Assembly: GCA_024516035.1 (NCBI GenBank)
Contig: CM044966.1
Location: 2,561,287 to 2,625,286, forward strand
Origin: Bactericera cockerelli
Lineage: Eukaryota; Arthropoda; Insecta; Hemiptera; Triozidae
Length of the DNA: 64,000 nt
Direction of reading: 5' to 3'
This document shows, piece after piece, positions 1 to 9,974 of this stretch. The position numbers were made by a program, and so were the translations under genes. Within the stretch, counting starts at the first letter, position 1. Each line of letters begins with the position of its first letter. The notes below the pieces were generated by a model. It ran no database searches, was not told the origin of the DNA, and saw only the letters and a program-made list of their open reading frames with translations.

Positions 1-560
1 CACAGATTCAACTTATTTTTCAAGTAACACATATGTCGCACACCTAGTGCAAAAGGTATGTAACTAAAAAAAAGACGATTTTTCAGTAAGCGATTAAATT
101 CGTTTATTATTATTATTTTTGGGATTTTTGAGAATTTTCTTTCCCAATCGATGTTTTTGAGTTACATACCTTTCGCACTAGGTGTGCGAATGGTAGAGTT
201 CCAAGCATGCAGGCTGCATGGCTCTATGGAGATTCAACAATCGCATTATAAATTTAATATTCAATTAGGCATAAGGACATCGAAATGTATGCAGTGCCAA
301 CCAGATCATGTATGTTAGGGCAGAATTATACTAGTAGTTCTGTGAACTGTAAACCTCACACAGATTCAACTTATTTTTCAAGTAACACATCTATTGAAGG
401 TTGTATATATGATCCATACCACTGACATGTGGTAGAGTTCCAAGCATGCAGGCTGCATTGCCAAGTTGAATCTCTAAATCTCTCTGTAGATTCAACTATC
501 GCACTATATAAATATTCAATTATACATGAGGACATCGATACCTTTCATTCAATACCCCAC
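1..560. repeat. Diverged tandem duplication, two copies
   Basis: A block starting CACAGATTCAACTTATTTTT at 1 starts again at 359, and TGGTAGAGTTCCAAGCATGC occurs at 191 and 430 in the same order. Similarity continues, weaker, through the ACATCGA motifs near 268 and 533. The first copy carries a MITE (37-188) that the second lacks, so the second approximates the empty site. Confidence 0.75.
37..188. mobile_element. Short MITE with about 30-bp inverted ends
   Basis: The ends CGCACACCTAGTGC and GCACTAGGTGTGCG are reverse complements, and pairing continues through the adjoining GGTATGTAACT and AGTTACATACC. Length is 152 bp with no coding capacity. The related block at 359 lacks it. No target duplication is clear, so the superfamily is not assigned. 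Confidence 0.75.
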
Positions 561-654
561 TCGATAGGTTTAATTTTAAAAATATCAACCGGCCCTCATT
601 TTTGGCCCTTCTTCGATTTTGTACCATAGTGCGGCTCCCTTAACTTTCACCTCT

Positions 655-1128
655 CTATTAATCTTTCTATCTCTTTTTCTCTCCTTTCTCTCTCTCTTTC
701 TCTCCCTATATCTCTCTCCACTCTTTATCTCTCCCTATCTCTATCTTTCTTTCTCTCTCTGTTCCTTTCTTTCTATCTCTATACTGCTTTATCTATCTCT
801 TTTTCTATATTAATTTTTCTCTCTCTTTCTCTCTCTCGCTCCTTCTCTCTCTCTTTCTCTATTTTTCTTTCTCTCTCTCCCTCTTTTACTGTATATTTCT
901 TTCTCTATCTCTTTTTCTAACTTTTTTCTCTCTCTTTCTTACTCTTTCTCCCTCTCTCTTTCTTTTTCTCTCTCTCCCTCTTTCTTTCTCTTTCTCCCCT
1001 CTCTCTTTCTTTTTCTCTGTCTTTCCCTCTTTCTTTTTTTCTCTTTCTCTCCTCACTGTCTTTCACTCTCTCCCTATATCTCTCTCAATCTCTATATCTC
1101 TCTCTCTTTTTCTCTATCTCTCTCCAGA
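655..1128. repeat. CT-rich microsatellite
   Basis: About 470 bp of imperfect (CT)n mixed with TTTCT and CCCTCTTT. Open frames here read only Leu/Ser/Phe and are artefacts of composition. Confidence 0.9.
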
Positions 1129-1540
1129 AAGAACCCCTTCCGTGTCCCATATACTGTTGCAGTCTGAATTTCTGCACTGTCTCACACGTGGGGTCCCCTG
1201 ATTCTGTGGGGTCTGGGGTCCCCCTATGATTCTGTGTTGGGTCCCCTAATTGCAAGACCCTCACCACATCTGGTGCCCTCATTACCACGCAAATTGATTA
1301 CCACCATCACTAGTGCTGTTGCTCCGTACTGCAGTTTAAACTGGGTGTTTTTTAAAATGAGTGTTTCACAGCCTTTTTTATTTATTAAAACCCGTTTTCT
1401 GAGTTCCTCATTTAGTATGTTTTTAACTGCAAACTATCCTCTACCTAGGCCATTTTCGCTCCTTGTGATGGTTATATTGTCATTAGGTATTTTGTATGTA
1501 TAGTCGTGATAATCCATACAACCGATGGCATAAAACATGG
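1129..1540. other. Mostly unassigned; small direct repeats and a SINE-J scrap
   Basis: Between 1188 and 1250 a GGGGTCCCC/GATTCTGTG motif recurs three times. Positions 1347-1386 match the 3' end of SINE-J on the minus strand (GAGTGTTTCACAGCC). No gene is seen. Confidence 0.5.
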
Positions 1541-1590
1541 CCTAATCGGGTAGTATAAATAAGGCGATAATATTATTATTATTATAATAT
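1541..1590 (+). mobile_element. SINE-G 3' tail fragment
   Basis: CCTAATCGGGTAGTATAAAT followed by AAGGCGATA and an (ATT)n run matches the end of SINE-G copies such as 9628-9845. The tRNA-like head is absent. Confidence 0.6.
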
Positions 1591-1710
1591 CTGCCAATTA
1601 TCATTAATGGAGGCACGCGCTACTCTTATCTTAGCTGGAGTAATACTAAAATCTTACACTTTTGATAAGTTTGAGTTGACAATCCTTTCTCTATCATCTT
1701 GATAATAATG

Positions 1711-1810
1711 AAACGCGACCTCCGTCACTTGATCGATAAGGCGGTGGACTTGCAACCTGGAGGTCGGTGGTTCAAGTCCCGACTGTGGTTCAAGTTCCAA
1801 GTTGTTAATC
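1711..1810 (+). mobile_element. SINE-C, head only
   Basis: A tRNA-like head with CACTTGATCGATAAGGCGG and the box-B-like GGTGGTTCAAGTCCCG. The usual SINE-C tail (GTGATTAACACAAATATGAT) is missing. Confidence 0.75.
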
Positions 1811-1845
1811 GTTATGTATTTACTCATACATGCAATATATTCATA

Positions 1846-2098
1846 GGGCGACACCTCCATGGCTCAGTGGTTAAGAGCATTAGTTACTGAACCGGAGGTT
1901 GCGGGTTCGAATCCCGGCCGAAGATGAAAGGGTTGGGTGGAAGAGATTGCCACAGGCAATAACCCCGCCCTTTAGGCAGGACATTAGTTTAATTTTCTTT
2001 TTTACTTATTTATTTTGTCATTTGTTTGCTTTTTCTTAATTTTATACTGTTAACATTGTACTCTGTCCTCCTAATAAAGCATACTAAAATAATAATAA
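1846..2098 (+). mobile_element. SINE-D, near full length
   Basis: The tRNA-like head has box A ATGGCTCAGTGGTTAAGAGC and box B CGGGTTCGAATCCCGG. Central domain 2 follows (GGGTTGGGTGGAAGAGATTG, with GGCAATAACCCCGCCC), then an A/T-rich tail ending in AAT repeats. This is the best head-to-tail reference copy of the family. It is not a functional tRNA gene, because the acceptor stem does not pair. Confidence 0.85.
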
Positions 2099-2201
2099 TC
2101 TGACCAAGTTTTTCCGTTTCCGGAATGGCATGGGTGTAAAGGTAAAGTGCCTTGAAGTATTGCGAAAGTGGTTCCGGGGAACAACTACCTTTTAAATAAA
2201 G

Positions 2202-2283
2202 TAGACACCTTGGCCTAGCGGTAGCATGCTCGGCTTGCAGTCCAGGTGACCCGGGTTCGAACTCCGACGGGTACTCATTTTTA
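2202..2283 (+). mobile_element. SINE-K tRNA-like head
   Basis: CTTGGCCTAGCGGTAGCATG and box B CCGGGTTCGAACTCC give a tRNA-like head. It joins TACTCATTTTT and a SINE-L copy in opposite orientation. A reverse-strand partial match lies at about 32325-32395. Confidence 0.65.
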
Positions 2284-2288
2284 ATAAA

Positions 2289-2391
2289 AGCAGCTACTCA
2301 TTTTTTATCACGAGGTATATGAGTGGATACTTGAACACCCAAGTACAGAGCAGAAAAGTCCTGCCGCGCTGGGGATCGAACCCAGGTCACA
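2289..2391 (-). mobile_element. SINE-L, tail and B box
   Basis: The minus strand reads the SINE-L B box (TGGGTTCGATCCCCAGCGCG) and its tail (TTCTGCTCTGTACTTGG, then ATACCTCGTGA). It matches 36385-36550 but lacks the 5' part of the head. Confidence 0.7.
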
Positions 2392-2481
2392 TAAGAACAT
2401 ATAGAACTAGCTATTTATCTTTTAATGTTTTATACATATTAGATAGAGATAGTTGTATAACTATTCTTATACATATTCTAA

Positions 2482-3029
2482 GTTTTACTCTGTCTTATCC
2501 GCTCAAGCAGGGTCGATGTTGTTCAACCTCATGGTTGATGTTGGTTAGTTTAAGGACATTTTTTTACGGCTGGATGCCCTTCCTAACGCCAAAGATTCTA
2601 TTTGATTTAACGTAATTCTGTTTAAGGACGGGGGTTTTACCCTCCATTCGCTGAGAATCGTACCAGCTACCCACATTAACCTCGTCCAGCTTGGGTAGGG
2701 CCAGGAATGCCAGCCTCACATGTATTATTATTATTTTACACTTTACTATTATAGATATAGATGGACATAATGGTACAATACAAATAATTAATTTAACTGG
2801 AAACAATACTATACAATAAAAATGAAAAGGAATAGAAAAATGTATAAAAACATAATTATATGTCCTAATAACCAAAGGGCGGTGTTATGGCCTACGGCAA
2901 TTTCTTCCACCCAACCCTTAATACGGAGGGATTGGAATTTTCAGTGTGAAAAATCTGCTCCGACCGGGAGTCGAACTCAGGATCTCTGGACTATGGGAAG
3001 TAGTCAGAACCGTTACGCCACGGAGGCTG
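2482..3029 (-). mobile_element. SINE-A (tail A1) split by a SINE-D
   Basis: The A1 tail and domain 1 occupy 2482-2721 and the tRNA-like head 2923-3029 (minus strand, box B GAGTTCGACTCCCGG). Uninterrupted copies run straight from the CCTCACATGT equivalent into the ACGGAGGGA equivalent. Here about 200 bp of SINE-D separates them. Confidence 0.85.
2722..2922 (-). mobile_element. SINE-D body nested in SINE-A
   Basis: Minus-strand domain 2 of SINE-D (CCAAAGGGCGGTGTTATGGC, then CTTCCACCCAACCC) and its A/T-rich tail. The head is missing, as in several other minus-strand D copies here. It is younger than the SINE-A it interrupts. Confidence 0.8.
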
Positions 3030-3171
3030 GTGTAATCTATGTATATATTTGAGATTTAATATTCCACATGAGGTCAGGTCATTATACCGAAGTACGAACC
3101 AGCTTAATGGAAAAATACACTTTAATATAATAATTTATAATATTCAGTTATAGATATGAGCAATAGCAACA

Positions 3172-3395
3172 ATATTATAGTAATAACACTCATTTGTAGA
3201 AGGTAACCGACAGGCGAGGTTAATGCTCAAAGCATTTTCTACCACCTAACCCTGAGAGTCTTATTATTATGTTTTCACATAACTAAAAGTTATGATGGAA
3301 AACTCACGCACTGGGTGGGATTCGAACTAACGGATCCCTACGCTACCTGGATTACCAGACTAGCGTGTTAACCAGTTGATTACCAGTACACGGTA
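3172..3395 (-). mobile_element. SINE-B, near full length
   Basis: Minus strand: the tRNA-like head (AATCCAGGTAGCGTAGGGAT, box B GTTCGAATCCCACCC), the ACATAATAATAAGACTC spacer, central domain 2 and a tail ending AGTGTTATTA. Box A is slightly decayed. Confidence 0.85.
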
Positions 3396-3418
3396 GACCA
3401 TCATAATGGAAAGTATAC

Positions 3419-3690
3419 GATTAGCTGTTCCCGGGTTTGAACCCCCGTGCCGACAAAAAATTGTATCAAAAATTTGGTTACAGTTGTTTGTAAGGGATTC
3501 CTTCCGGTGCGCTCGTGTTGACCCAGCACATAAATCGGAATTATTGTGTCACTTCTCGCTCATTAGAGGGGAGGCATACTAAGGGATGGGCAGGCTTCAA
3601 CACAGTCCACAAGCGTCTACAGTAGCTCCTATTTCATGGCTACGAAATAAAAAATAACTGTGAAACACTCATCTTCAACAAAAAATAATA
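3419..3690 (+). mobile_element. SINE-J with a deletion in the head
   Basis: GATTAGCTG is followed at once by box B CCCGGGTTTGAACCCCCG, so the anticodon-arm part of the head is lost. The body is complete: GGTGCGCTCGTGTTGACCC, TTGTGTCACTTCTCGC, GGAGGCATACTA and the A-rich end after GTGAAACACTCATCTTC. Confidence 0.85.
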
Positions 3691-3854
3691 ATAATAAAAG
3701 AAAATTATTTAGTTATACGAATGAGCAAGAGCATACAATATTATAAATAAGGTAATTCTAGAATAATACCTAAGAAACAATGAACCGCCTAACGCGTGTA
3801 TGGACTGTTATCCTGGCTTAAGCAAATAAGCAATGCTACTACTTATAACAGTAT

Positions 3855-3960
3855 AATAATAGTAATTCCGTGTCCGTGAGGTAGGTATTGATACCTAAAT
3901 CACGGTGGTGAGAGGATTATATGGACGCCCAGATCCAATGTCTAGGCTCCTTTCATGTTT
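3855..3960 (-). mobile_element. SINE-A tail fragment (A2)
   Basis: Only the A2 tail is present (AATTCCGTGTCCGTGAGGTA through CTAGGCTCCTTTCATG). It matches the tails at 17794-18176 and 43886-44250. Confidence 0.75.
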
Positions 3961-4279
3961 ATTTTCTATTTTATAACAGTGAAGATTTATTTGAAATAGG
4001 CAAATAGGAGGACGATATGGAATATTAAGTAGATTTCTACATTCACTGACACCACTTAACCCTGAAATTTCAAATTAACTAAGGCATGGCCGTACTGCTG
4101 AACAGCCATGCCTTTTTGAACTTTTAATATTTTTTCTGGGCAAAGCGATAATGGTTTTAGGGGGGGGGTCGATTTTCATGAAAAAATTGATATCTGTTAC
4201 TGTTTGGACTGTGGTATTGTAAACAGACGACCCCCTGATAGATACATAGTCAGCCACGCACAGATTTGAGTTTTATATA

Positions 4280-4420
4280 CAGGGTGTCCCGTATACAAAT
4301 GCAAATATTTTGAGGGTAGGTTCCACCGTGGACTATCATGTAGGCGAAATTTTCGCTTATTAATATTATTATCGCTACCTTCAATAAATAAAAATAAAAA
4401 ATAATATACGAGACACCCTA
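4280..4420. mobile_element. MITE with CAGGGTGTCCCG ends
   Basis: CAGGGTGTCCCGTATA on the left and TATACGAGACACCCT on the right form imperfect inverted ends flanked by TA. The interior is A/T-rich and non-coding. Ends of this type with TA target sites are common in arthropod mariner-like MITEs (family knowledge). Confidence 0.65.
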
Positions 4421-4620
4421 TACAGAGATAATAATATTAACAAGATAATGTCATAAAACTCACAACAAAACTAGAAAATACAGTCATACGTACTTAACAG
4501 AGAAGCGGTTAGAATAATAAACTAAAATCTAAATGTATCTTTTGTAAACCACATAAATATAATTTGAAGATGATAATAAAGGAAATGAAGTAATCAGTAA
4601 AAAATTGTATTAGGAAGATG

Positions 4621-4918
4621 TCTGGCTGGGGAGTAGACCAGCAGTTTGGCTGGGGAACTATAAACAGGGAGTAGACCAGCAGTCTGGCTGGGTGACTATA
4701 AACAGAGAGTAGACCAGCCGTCTGGCTGGGACACTTTCAACAGGGAGTAGACTAGCAGTTTGGCTGGGGAACTATAAACAAAGAGTAGACCAGCATTGGC
4801 TTGGTTCTGGGGGCCCTTGTCAATTATAGGTAAGCCTCCTTGTAAAGACAGAGGTAGAAGTGCTGAGTCATTCCTCCACTGTCTGGCTACCATCGTTCAC
4901 GATGACGCCACCCTATAA
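4621..4918 (-). repeat. Repeat-I: 38-bp VNTR plus unique end
   Basis: A 38-bp unit (CTGGCTGGGG, ACTATAAACAGGGAGTAGAC, CAGCAGT) recurs about 4.5 times at 4621-4803 with small deletions. A conserved unique part follows to 4918 (GGGGGCCCTTGTCAATTAT through ATCGTTCACGATGACGCCAC). The same composite occurs at 18243, 30926, 39478, 58262 and 59395. Confidence 0.8.
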
Positions 4919-4979
4919 TGATGATTAGGAAGATAGATGATGACGATGATTAGGAAGATTTTCTTCACCTCACTGGACG

Positions 4980-5572
4980 TTGCTTGACTTCGGTGATTCC
5001 AGAGAAATAGGTATCTGATGATACGTGCACACAAAGTACAGCGGACAGTTAAATTGCAGCTACACAGGAGTTGCCTGGTGCCCGTGTTATTATGACTATA
5101 TGACTAATGAGTGGCACAATCTATCCACAGGAAGGTCATTGCTACACACATGTGACATGCCGTCATTATTATAATGGATATACATATCCATTATAATATA
5201 GATATACGAGTACATTGGTATATTATCCATGATATAGGTATGAGCCGTATGATTCTTTCTAACCAAAGTTAACCAAACTGGAATAAAATTAACCAAATTG
5301 AAAGCAAGTCATTTTTCTTTTGGAAGAGGAAATTTTTCCTCTTCCTTCTTCCAGTTTGGTTAGCCCAAAATGGAAGTAGAAAATTCTTGCTTCCAGTTCT
5401 TTTATATTTTTCTTTCACGAATGTGGTGAAGTTGACCTTGGAATAAAATGGAAATATTTGGAAATATCGAACCTGGAAAAAAGAATTATCCAAAAGAAAA
5501 ATACCCCTATAGAGAGATCAGTTGATGAGTCATTCAAGGGCCAGAACTTGAACCACCGAACTGTCCACCAGT
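4980..5572. other. Unassigned spacer with two hairpins
   Basis: No gene is seen. Positions 5168-5197 form a near-perfect palindrome (ATTATAATGGATAT and complement, 2-nt centre). Positions 5322-5345 form an 11-bp stem (GGAAGAGGAAA). The latter sits between inverted AACCAAACTGG (5271) and CCAGTTTGGTT (5350), possibly a fold-back element remnant. Confidence 0.5.
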
Positions 5573-6030
5573 TCTCTTATATCCAGGTTTCTCTTATATC
5601 CAGTTTTCTTACATCCAGTTTTTTCTTATATCCAGGTTTCTCTTACATCCAGTTTTCTTACATCCAGTTTTTTCTTATATCCAGGTTTCTCTTATATCCA
5701 GTTTTCTTACATCCAGTTTTTTCTTATATCCAGGTTTCTCTTATATCCAGGGTTCTCTTACATCCTAATTTCTCTTATATCCATGATGTTCTTCTTATAT
5801 TCACGTTTCTCTTATACCCAGTTCTCTTATATCCAGGTTTCTATTATATCCAGGTTTCTCTTATATCCAAGTTTCTCTTATATCCAGTTCTCTTATATGC
5901 AGGTTTCTCTTATATGTATACAGTTATCTTATATCCAAGTTATATATATCCAGGTTTCTCTTATATCCATGTTTCTCTTATATCCATGTTCCTCTTATAT
6001 CCAGGTTTCTCTTATATCCAGTTCTTTCAT
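5573..6030 (+). repeat. 17-bp minisatellite
   Basis: Imperfect repeats of TTTCTCTTATATCCAGG with indels. The repeat has few stops, so a 220-codon frame rich in YIQVSLIS runs through it; unit-length variation and lack of non-repeat coding make it an artefact. Confidence 0.85.
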
Positions 6031-6517
6031 ATCCTGGTTTTACTGCACACGATAGCTTACCGAATTCTGTTTTTTAGTCACGTAATATCACTACACGCAC
6101 GCTTTTTTTATCTCCCATAACGACTTTATCTTCTACAATTTTTTCCTCACTCGCGGGAATGACTCACTGATTCTACCATCAGGTTGAATGTCCGGTTCAG
6201 AAGTCAGTGGACCTATCAAATTTATCTCATCTAGCCGGAGTCCTTCATGCTGGGTTCATAACTATGTGGACTGGTCACTAGTGGTATTAGTCATATAAAA
6301 GTCATATTATTACTATTTTTATGTTAATGAGGAAGTTAAGTTAATGTGAATGCCTTAGGCGGGGTTATTGCCTGAGGCGTTAACTTCGCCATGGATTACA
6401 AAACAACTGTAAATAAAAATTAATAATAATGTTCTGTATCATAGATTTTTAATTTATTGGTATTAATTTTTGATGATTGATAGATTTGTATAAAAAATTA
6501 AGTGTAAATATATATTA

Positions 6518-6735
6518 CTAGCGGGCTATCGCCCGCTTTGCGGGCCGAGGCATAGCCGTGAAAGCAAAAAATCCTTTTTCGCCAATGGCAGGTGTTGTAG
6601 TGGGAGTTTCGAAAAATCCCGTCTTATTGCACATCTAGACTATAAGACAAAGCTACCTACCAAATTTCAGCTTCCTAGGACTTACGGTTTGGGCTGTAGA
6701 GCGATGATCAGTCAGTGGTCAGTGGTCAGTGAGTG
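6518..6735 (+). mobile_element. Dispersed repeat starting TACTAGCGGGC
   Basis: Nearly the same 200 bp recurs at 40898-41148: a GCGGGCTATCGCCCGCTTTG hairpin start, AAGCAAAAAATCCTTTTTCG, and a TCAGT-rich end. Non-coding; class not assigned. Confidence 0.7.
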
Positions 6736-6750
6736 TCTTTGACATTTATA

Positions 6751-7428
6751 CAGGGTGTTTCAGAAAAGTGTGCATTAATTTTAACCACATATTTTATGTA
6801 CCATTTTAGGGGGGGTCAACTCTATAACAAAATGGGCGAAAGTGCTTTAAAACAAAATGGGCGAAAGTGTTTTAAAATGAACTGGGTAACATTTCAATGT
6901 AGTTTATCGGAAACAAAATTGATAAGAAAACAAATAAAAACCATGAGCACTGCATACATTTCGCAATTTTATTTTATTAAAGCATACATACCAAATGAAA
7001 AATCATCAATTTCAAATTTGAGGCACTTGTCTTGTTTTTAGAGAAAAGTTATTCCGACCTTATCCGTGTAAAATAACATGGTTATTCATTTGGCGAAAAC
7101 AAAATTCAAATTCGATTAACCACCAAAAAAGTATGGCCTATTTTCTTTCAGTTAACCCCCCTGTGGCCGTCCCTGAAAGTGCAATGACCTCAATTCTCAC
7201 ATCAAAATAACGGCGTCATCTTGTATTGGGAGTCAATTTTTTTCCGCGTTTCAATAACTCTAACATGTAAGGCGTAATTCAAAATCTAAGATTTTTTTAA
7301 AGAACCTTTAGAGATGTGTATCTCCCTTATGAAGCACTTTCGCCCATTTTGTTATAGAGTTGACCCCCCTTAAAATGGTACATAAAATACGTGGTTAAAA
7401 TTAATGCACACTTTTCTGAAACACCCTG
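6751..7428. mobile_element. 678-bp element with about 100-bp terminal inverted repeats
   Basis: The left end CAGGGTGTTTCAGAAAAGTG and its continuation to AAATGGGCGAAAGTGCTT reappear reverse-complemented at 7325-7428 with few mismatches. TATA/TATA lies at both borders, consistent with a TA target site. The interior has no long frame. It is probably a non-autonomous Tc1/mariner-like element, judged only by its ends and TA site. Confidence 0.85.
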
Positions 7429-7431
7429 TAT

Positions 7432-7647
7432 ATTAAGATTATAACACTCTTTAGTGTAAGGTAACCAGCAGGTGAGGTTAATGCTCAAATCATTTTCTAC
7501 CACCTAACACTCAGAGTCTTATTATTATGTGGTCACAAATAAAAAAAATGAGACAAAATTCATGCACTGGGTGGGATTCGAACCAACCGATACCTGCGCT
7601 ACCTGGATTATCAGACTAGCGCGTTAACCACTTGACTAGCATATTAG
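7432..7647 (-). mobile_element. SINE-B, near full length
   Basis: Minus-strand SINE-B: tail, domain 2, spacer, box B (GGTTCGAATCCCACCC) and box A (CAAGTGGTTAACGCG). It runs directly into a 5S-headed SINE. A 17-bp piece of this SINE (ATCAGACTAGCGCGTTA at 7610) recurs at 7827, beyond that SINE. Confidence 0.85.
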
Positions 7648-7826
7648 CCACCCTTGATGGCACGTTGAATGCACCAGTTCTCGTCAGATCACGTTAAGCA
7701 ACGTCTAACGAGGTGAAGACTTCGTGATGCGAGCATGCCGGCCTAACCCAGGCTGCGTGAGGTTAATGTGAGTAGCAGGATTGTGAGTTTCCTGCGAAGG
7801 GAGGGTAACACCTTTGTCGTGATATG
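7648..7826 (+). mobile_element. SINE-E (5S rRNA head), no poly(A)
   Basis: The 5S-derived head (GATGGCACGTTGAATGCACC, GTTAAGCAACGTC) is followed by domain 1 (AGGCTGCGTGAGGTTAATG) up to GTCGTGATATGATC. It stops before the usual GACGTTAAACCCC and poly(A). The 17-bp SINE-B duplicate at its right edge suggests insertion into, or exchange with, SINE-B. Confidence 0.8.
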
Positions 7827-7859
7827 ATCAGACTAGCGCGTTAAAATATATATGGATAT

Positions 7860-8165
7860 TACGCAGGACGTCCGACCCTGTACCTCGAGAACGGTAAGTT
7901 GTAGCTCACTAAAATTTGTTGTAATAAACTTCTCTCAATAAGATCTTTAAAACAATATGCCACAAGACATACCATTATATTTAAGATTTTAAAGTTGGTC
8001 CATGCCCAGCCTGACTGGGGCCGTGTAGGCAAAAAAATTTTGGCTGAAAATCAATCCCCTTAAATATAAAAGAATACGGGTTTTTGCGTTTTTTGATATT
8101 TTGAATCGTTTTCGAGAAACCTAGGCCTGGGTGAGACTTTATGAAGACCCTGTATACATATAATG
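7860..8165. other. Unassigned A/T-rich spacer
   Basis: No gene is seen. Two GACCCTGTA motifs (7873, 8148) in the same orientation could be old transposon borders, but no inverted partner is found. Confidence 0.3.
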
Positions 8166-8169
8166 TTTG

Positions 8170-8285
8170 TAGCTCACTGGTCAAGGCATCTGACTAATAA
8201 TACAGAGGTCCCTGGTTCGAAACCTGGCCGGGACATGACAAGTTACCTTCCATTTAGGATTTTGACCACATAATGATACCCTGTC
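8170..8285 (+). mobile_element. SINE-G, head and spacer
   Basis: The tRNA-like head GTAGCTCACTGGTCAAGGC has box B TGGTTCGAAACCTGG and is followed by GGGACATGACAAGTTACC and a TTTTGACCACATAATGATAC spacer. The standard tail is replaced by a CT microsatellite. Confidence 0.8.
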
Positions 8286-8445
8286 TCTCTCTCTGTCTCT
8301 TTCTCTCTCCCCCCATCTATATTCTCATTCTATCTCTCTCTCTCTTTGTCTCTCTCCTCTTTCTTTCTCTCTGTATGCCTTTTTCACTCTAACTCTATCT
8401 CTATCTCTCTCTCTCTTTCTCTCTCTCTCTCCCTCTCTCTCTCTT

Positions 8446-8480
<35 letters not shown>

Positions 8481-8573
8481 GGTATGGAATACAAAAGTAT
8501 GAAAGACTCTCTCTCTCTCTCTCTCTCTCTCAGATTCACCGGTATGAAAGACAAAAGTATGAAAGACTCTCTC

Positions 8574-8633
<60 letters not shown>

Positions 8634-8640
8634 TCTCAGC
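8281..8640. repeat. CT microsatellite with interspersed 35-bp motif
   Basis: Long (CT)n runs are broken by CACCGGTATGGAATACAAAA and GTATGAAAGACT at 8478 and again at 8537, with a partial copy at 8648. Leu/Ser and Arg/Glu frames on the two strands are compositional. Confidence 0.9.
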
Positions 8641-8892
8641 TTTATTATTATGAAAGACAAAAGTTGCCGGCTAGCATCATGTCAGTGGCGGCTTACTTCA
8701 CACACAATGGGACAAACGTTCCACGACACGTGATGTGAATTTATTCCTGAATAATAAATTATATCTTGATATCTATTATAATGTTATGACCAAGCAGTTG
8801 GAAGCATGGTTAAATCATATTTATTTAAAATTATTATTATTGAATAACTCTATTATTTAATAAGAATAATATTATTATGTGAAATATTATAA

Positions 8893-8951
8893 TCGAGCAT
8901 TGGTAGTCAAGTGGTTAAGGCGCTATTCTGCTAATCCAGGTAGCGTGGTTT
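8893..8951 (+). mobile_element. SINE-B head fragment
   Basis: GCATTGGTAGTCAAGTGGTT and TAATCCAGGTAGCGT match the SINE-B head. It breaks off before box B, where Repeat-H begins. Confidence 0.75.
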
Positions 8952-8954
8952 ATA

Positions 8955-9320
8955 TGTACAATAGAGACTAGAAACTCCTGCGCAACTTTGAAACTCTAGA
9001 GAAACTTTGGTTTTGTGTCTATCCGTCGGTCTGTCTGTCTGTTAAAACATTTTTTGTAACGCGCAAATCTCTGAAACTACAGAACGGATTTTGACGAAAT
9101 TTTCTGAACATAGAGAAAAACCAAGATTTTGAACAAAAAAGAGCAAAAATAAGGTCTACGACATGCCGATACAGAATTTTCTGTGTTGTCTAAAATATAG
9201 AAAAAACGGTATTTTACTATATATTTTTTCTTTGAATAAAATCGGTTAAGCTGTTTTAGAGATACCTACAAGTGATTTGGTAGAAAATCTCAAAATTGCC
9301 TAGTATGTACAATAATTGGC
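8955..9320 (+). mobile_element. Repeat-H, dispersed element
   Basis: Contains TTTGGTTTTGTGTC, a GTCGGTCTGTCTGTCTG run, AACGCGCAAATCTCTGAAAC and AAATCGGTTAAGC. Related copies on the other strand are at 44940-45250 and about 52335-52560, with a short one at 53548. Similar sequence is common in insect genomes; the class is not assigned. Confidence 0.6.
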
Positions 9321-9417
9321 AGTTTTTTTCCCACTTGTTGAGTCAGCATTGAGGAAATTCATATAACTCAAGGTCATGCCGTGACTTGATGTGACGTCAT
9401 CTTACTTAATATGACGT

Positions 9418-9582
9418 TTTAAATCGCTTTCAACTATGTATATGGTGATATCATGACGAGGGTGTTACCCTTCATTCGCTGGAAACTCACAAATTTGCTA
9501 CCTACATTAAAATCCCCCAGCCTGGATTGAGCCGGGATGCCAGCAGCACAAAGTCTTCACCTTGCTGAACGTTGCTTATTAG
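9418..9582 (-). mobile_element. SINE-E fragment
   Basis: Minus strand: end of domain 1 (AGCGAATGAAGGGTAACACC), AGCCTGGATTGAGCC equivalents and the GTGAAGACTTTGTG linker to the 5S part GCAACGTTCAGC. The 5S head beyond that is missing. Confidence 0.65.
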
Positions 9583-9627
9583 TATCTACCAAATTTCCAA
9601 TATTAGGTAGGTGAATGGTATCAGTCT

Positions 9628-9845
9628 GTCCCGGTAGCTCAGATGTAATGGCACTCTGTGAATCCAGAGTTTCCAGAGGTCGCGGGTTCGAAACCCAGCC
9701 GGGACATGACAAGTTATCCTCCCATTTGGTATTTTTACCATATAATATTATGTCTTGGGTTTACTGCTGGAATAATGGGACTCACTAGTCCTAATCAGGC
9801 ACAATGAATAACTGAATAAGGCGATATTGTTATTATTATTGTAAG
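9628..9845 (+). mobile_element. SINE-G, near full length
   Basis: The head TGTCCCGGTAGCTCAG has an internal change in box A; box B is CGGGTTCGAAACCCAG. The spacer (GACATGACAAGTTATCC), the TCTTGGGTTTACTGCTGG segment and the AAGGCGATATTGTTATTATT tail follow. It serves as the family reference. Confidence 0.85.
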
Positions 9846-9974
9846 CAAAAGTGTTAGTATTAGCAGTATAGTATTATTGCAAAGTATAATTAGTATAGCA
9901 TAGTTACGTTGTTTCTTTTCTGCAAGTCTTAACTTGTTCGCGAATAAAGTTGATAAAAAGAGGCAAACTCACCT

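Noticed and set aside
1857..1920. tRNA gene
   Set aside because: Good boxes A and B, but the arms do not give a full cloverleaf and the sequence continues into the SINE-D body. The same reasoning applies to the other tRNA-like heads (for example 8170, 9640, 17810, 36390, 38555, 49698).
2564..2875. 103-codon minus-strand frame
   Set aside because: It crosses the junction between SINE-A and the nested SINE-D, so it is a chance frame.
5458..6120. 220-codon frame with YIQVSLIS repeats
   Set aside because: It is a read-through of a 17-bp minisatellite with irregular indels; no non-repeat coding sequence.
6733..7041. 102-codon frame across a transposon end
   Set aside because: It starts outside the element and runs through its terminal repeat; no transposase motif.
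8325..8738. Arg/Glu-rich and Leu/Ser-rich frames of 111 and 130 codons
   Set aside because: Translations of (CT)n/(GA)n microsatellites. The same holds at 619, 9929, 10359, 29266, 34729, 35017 and 35425.
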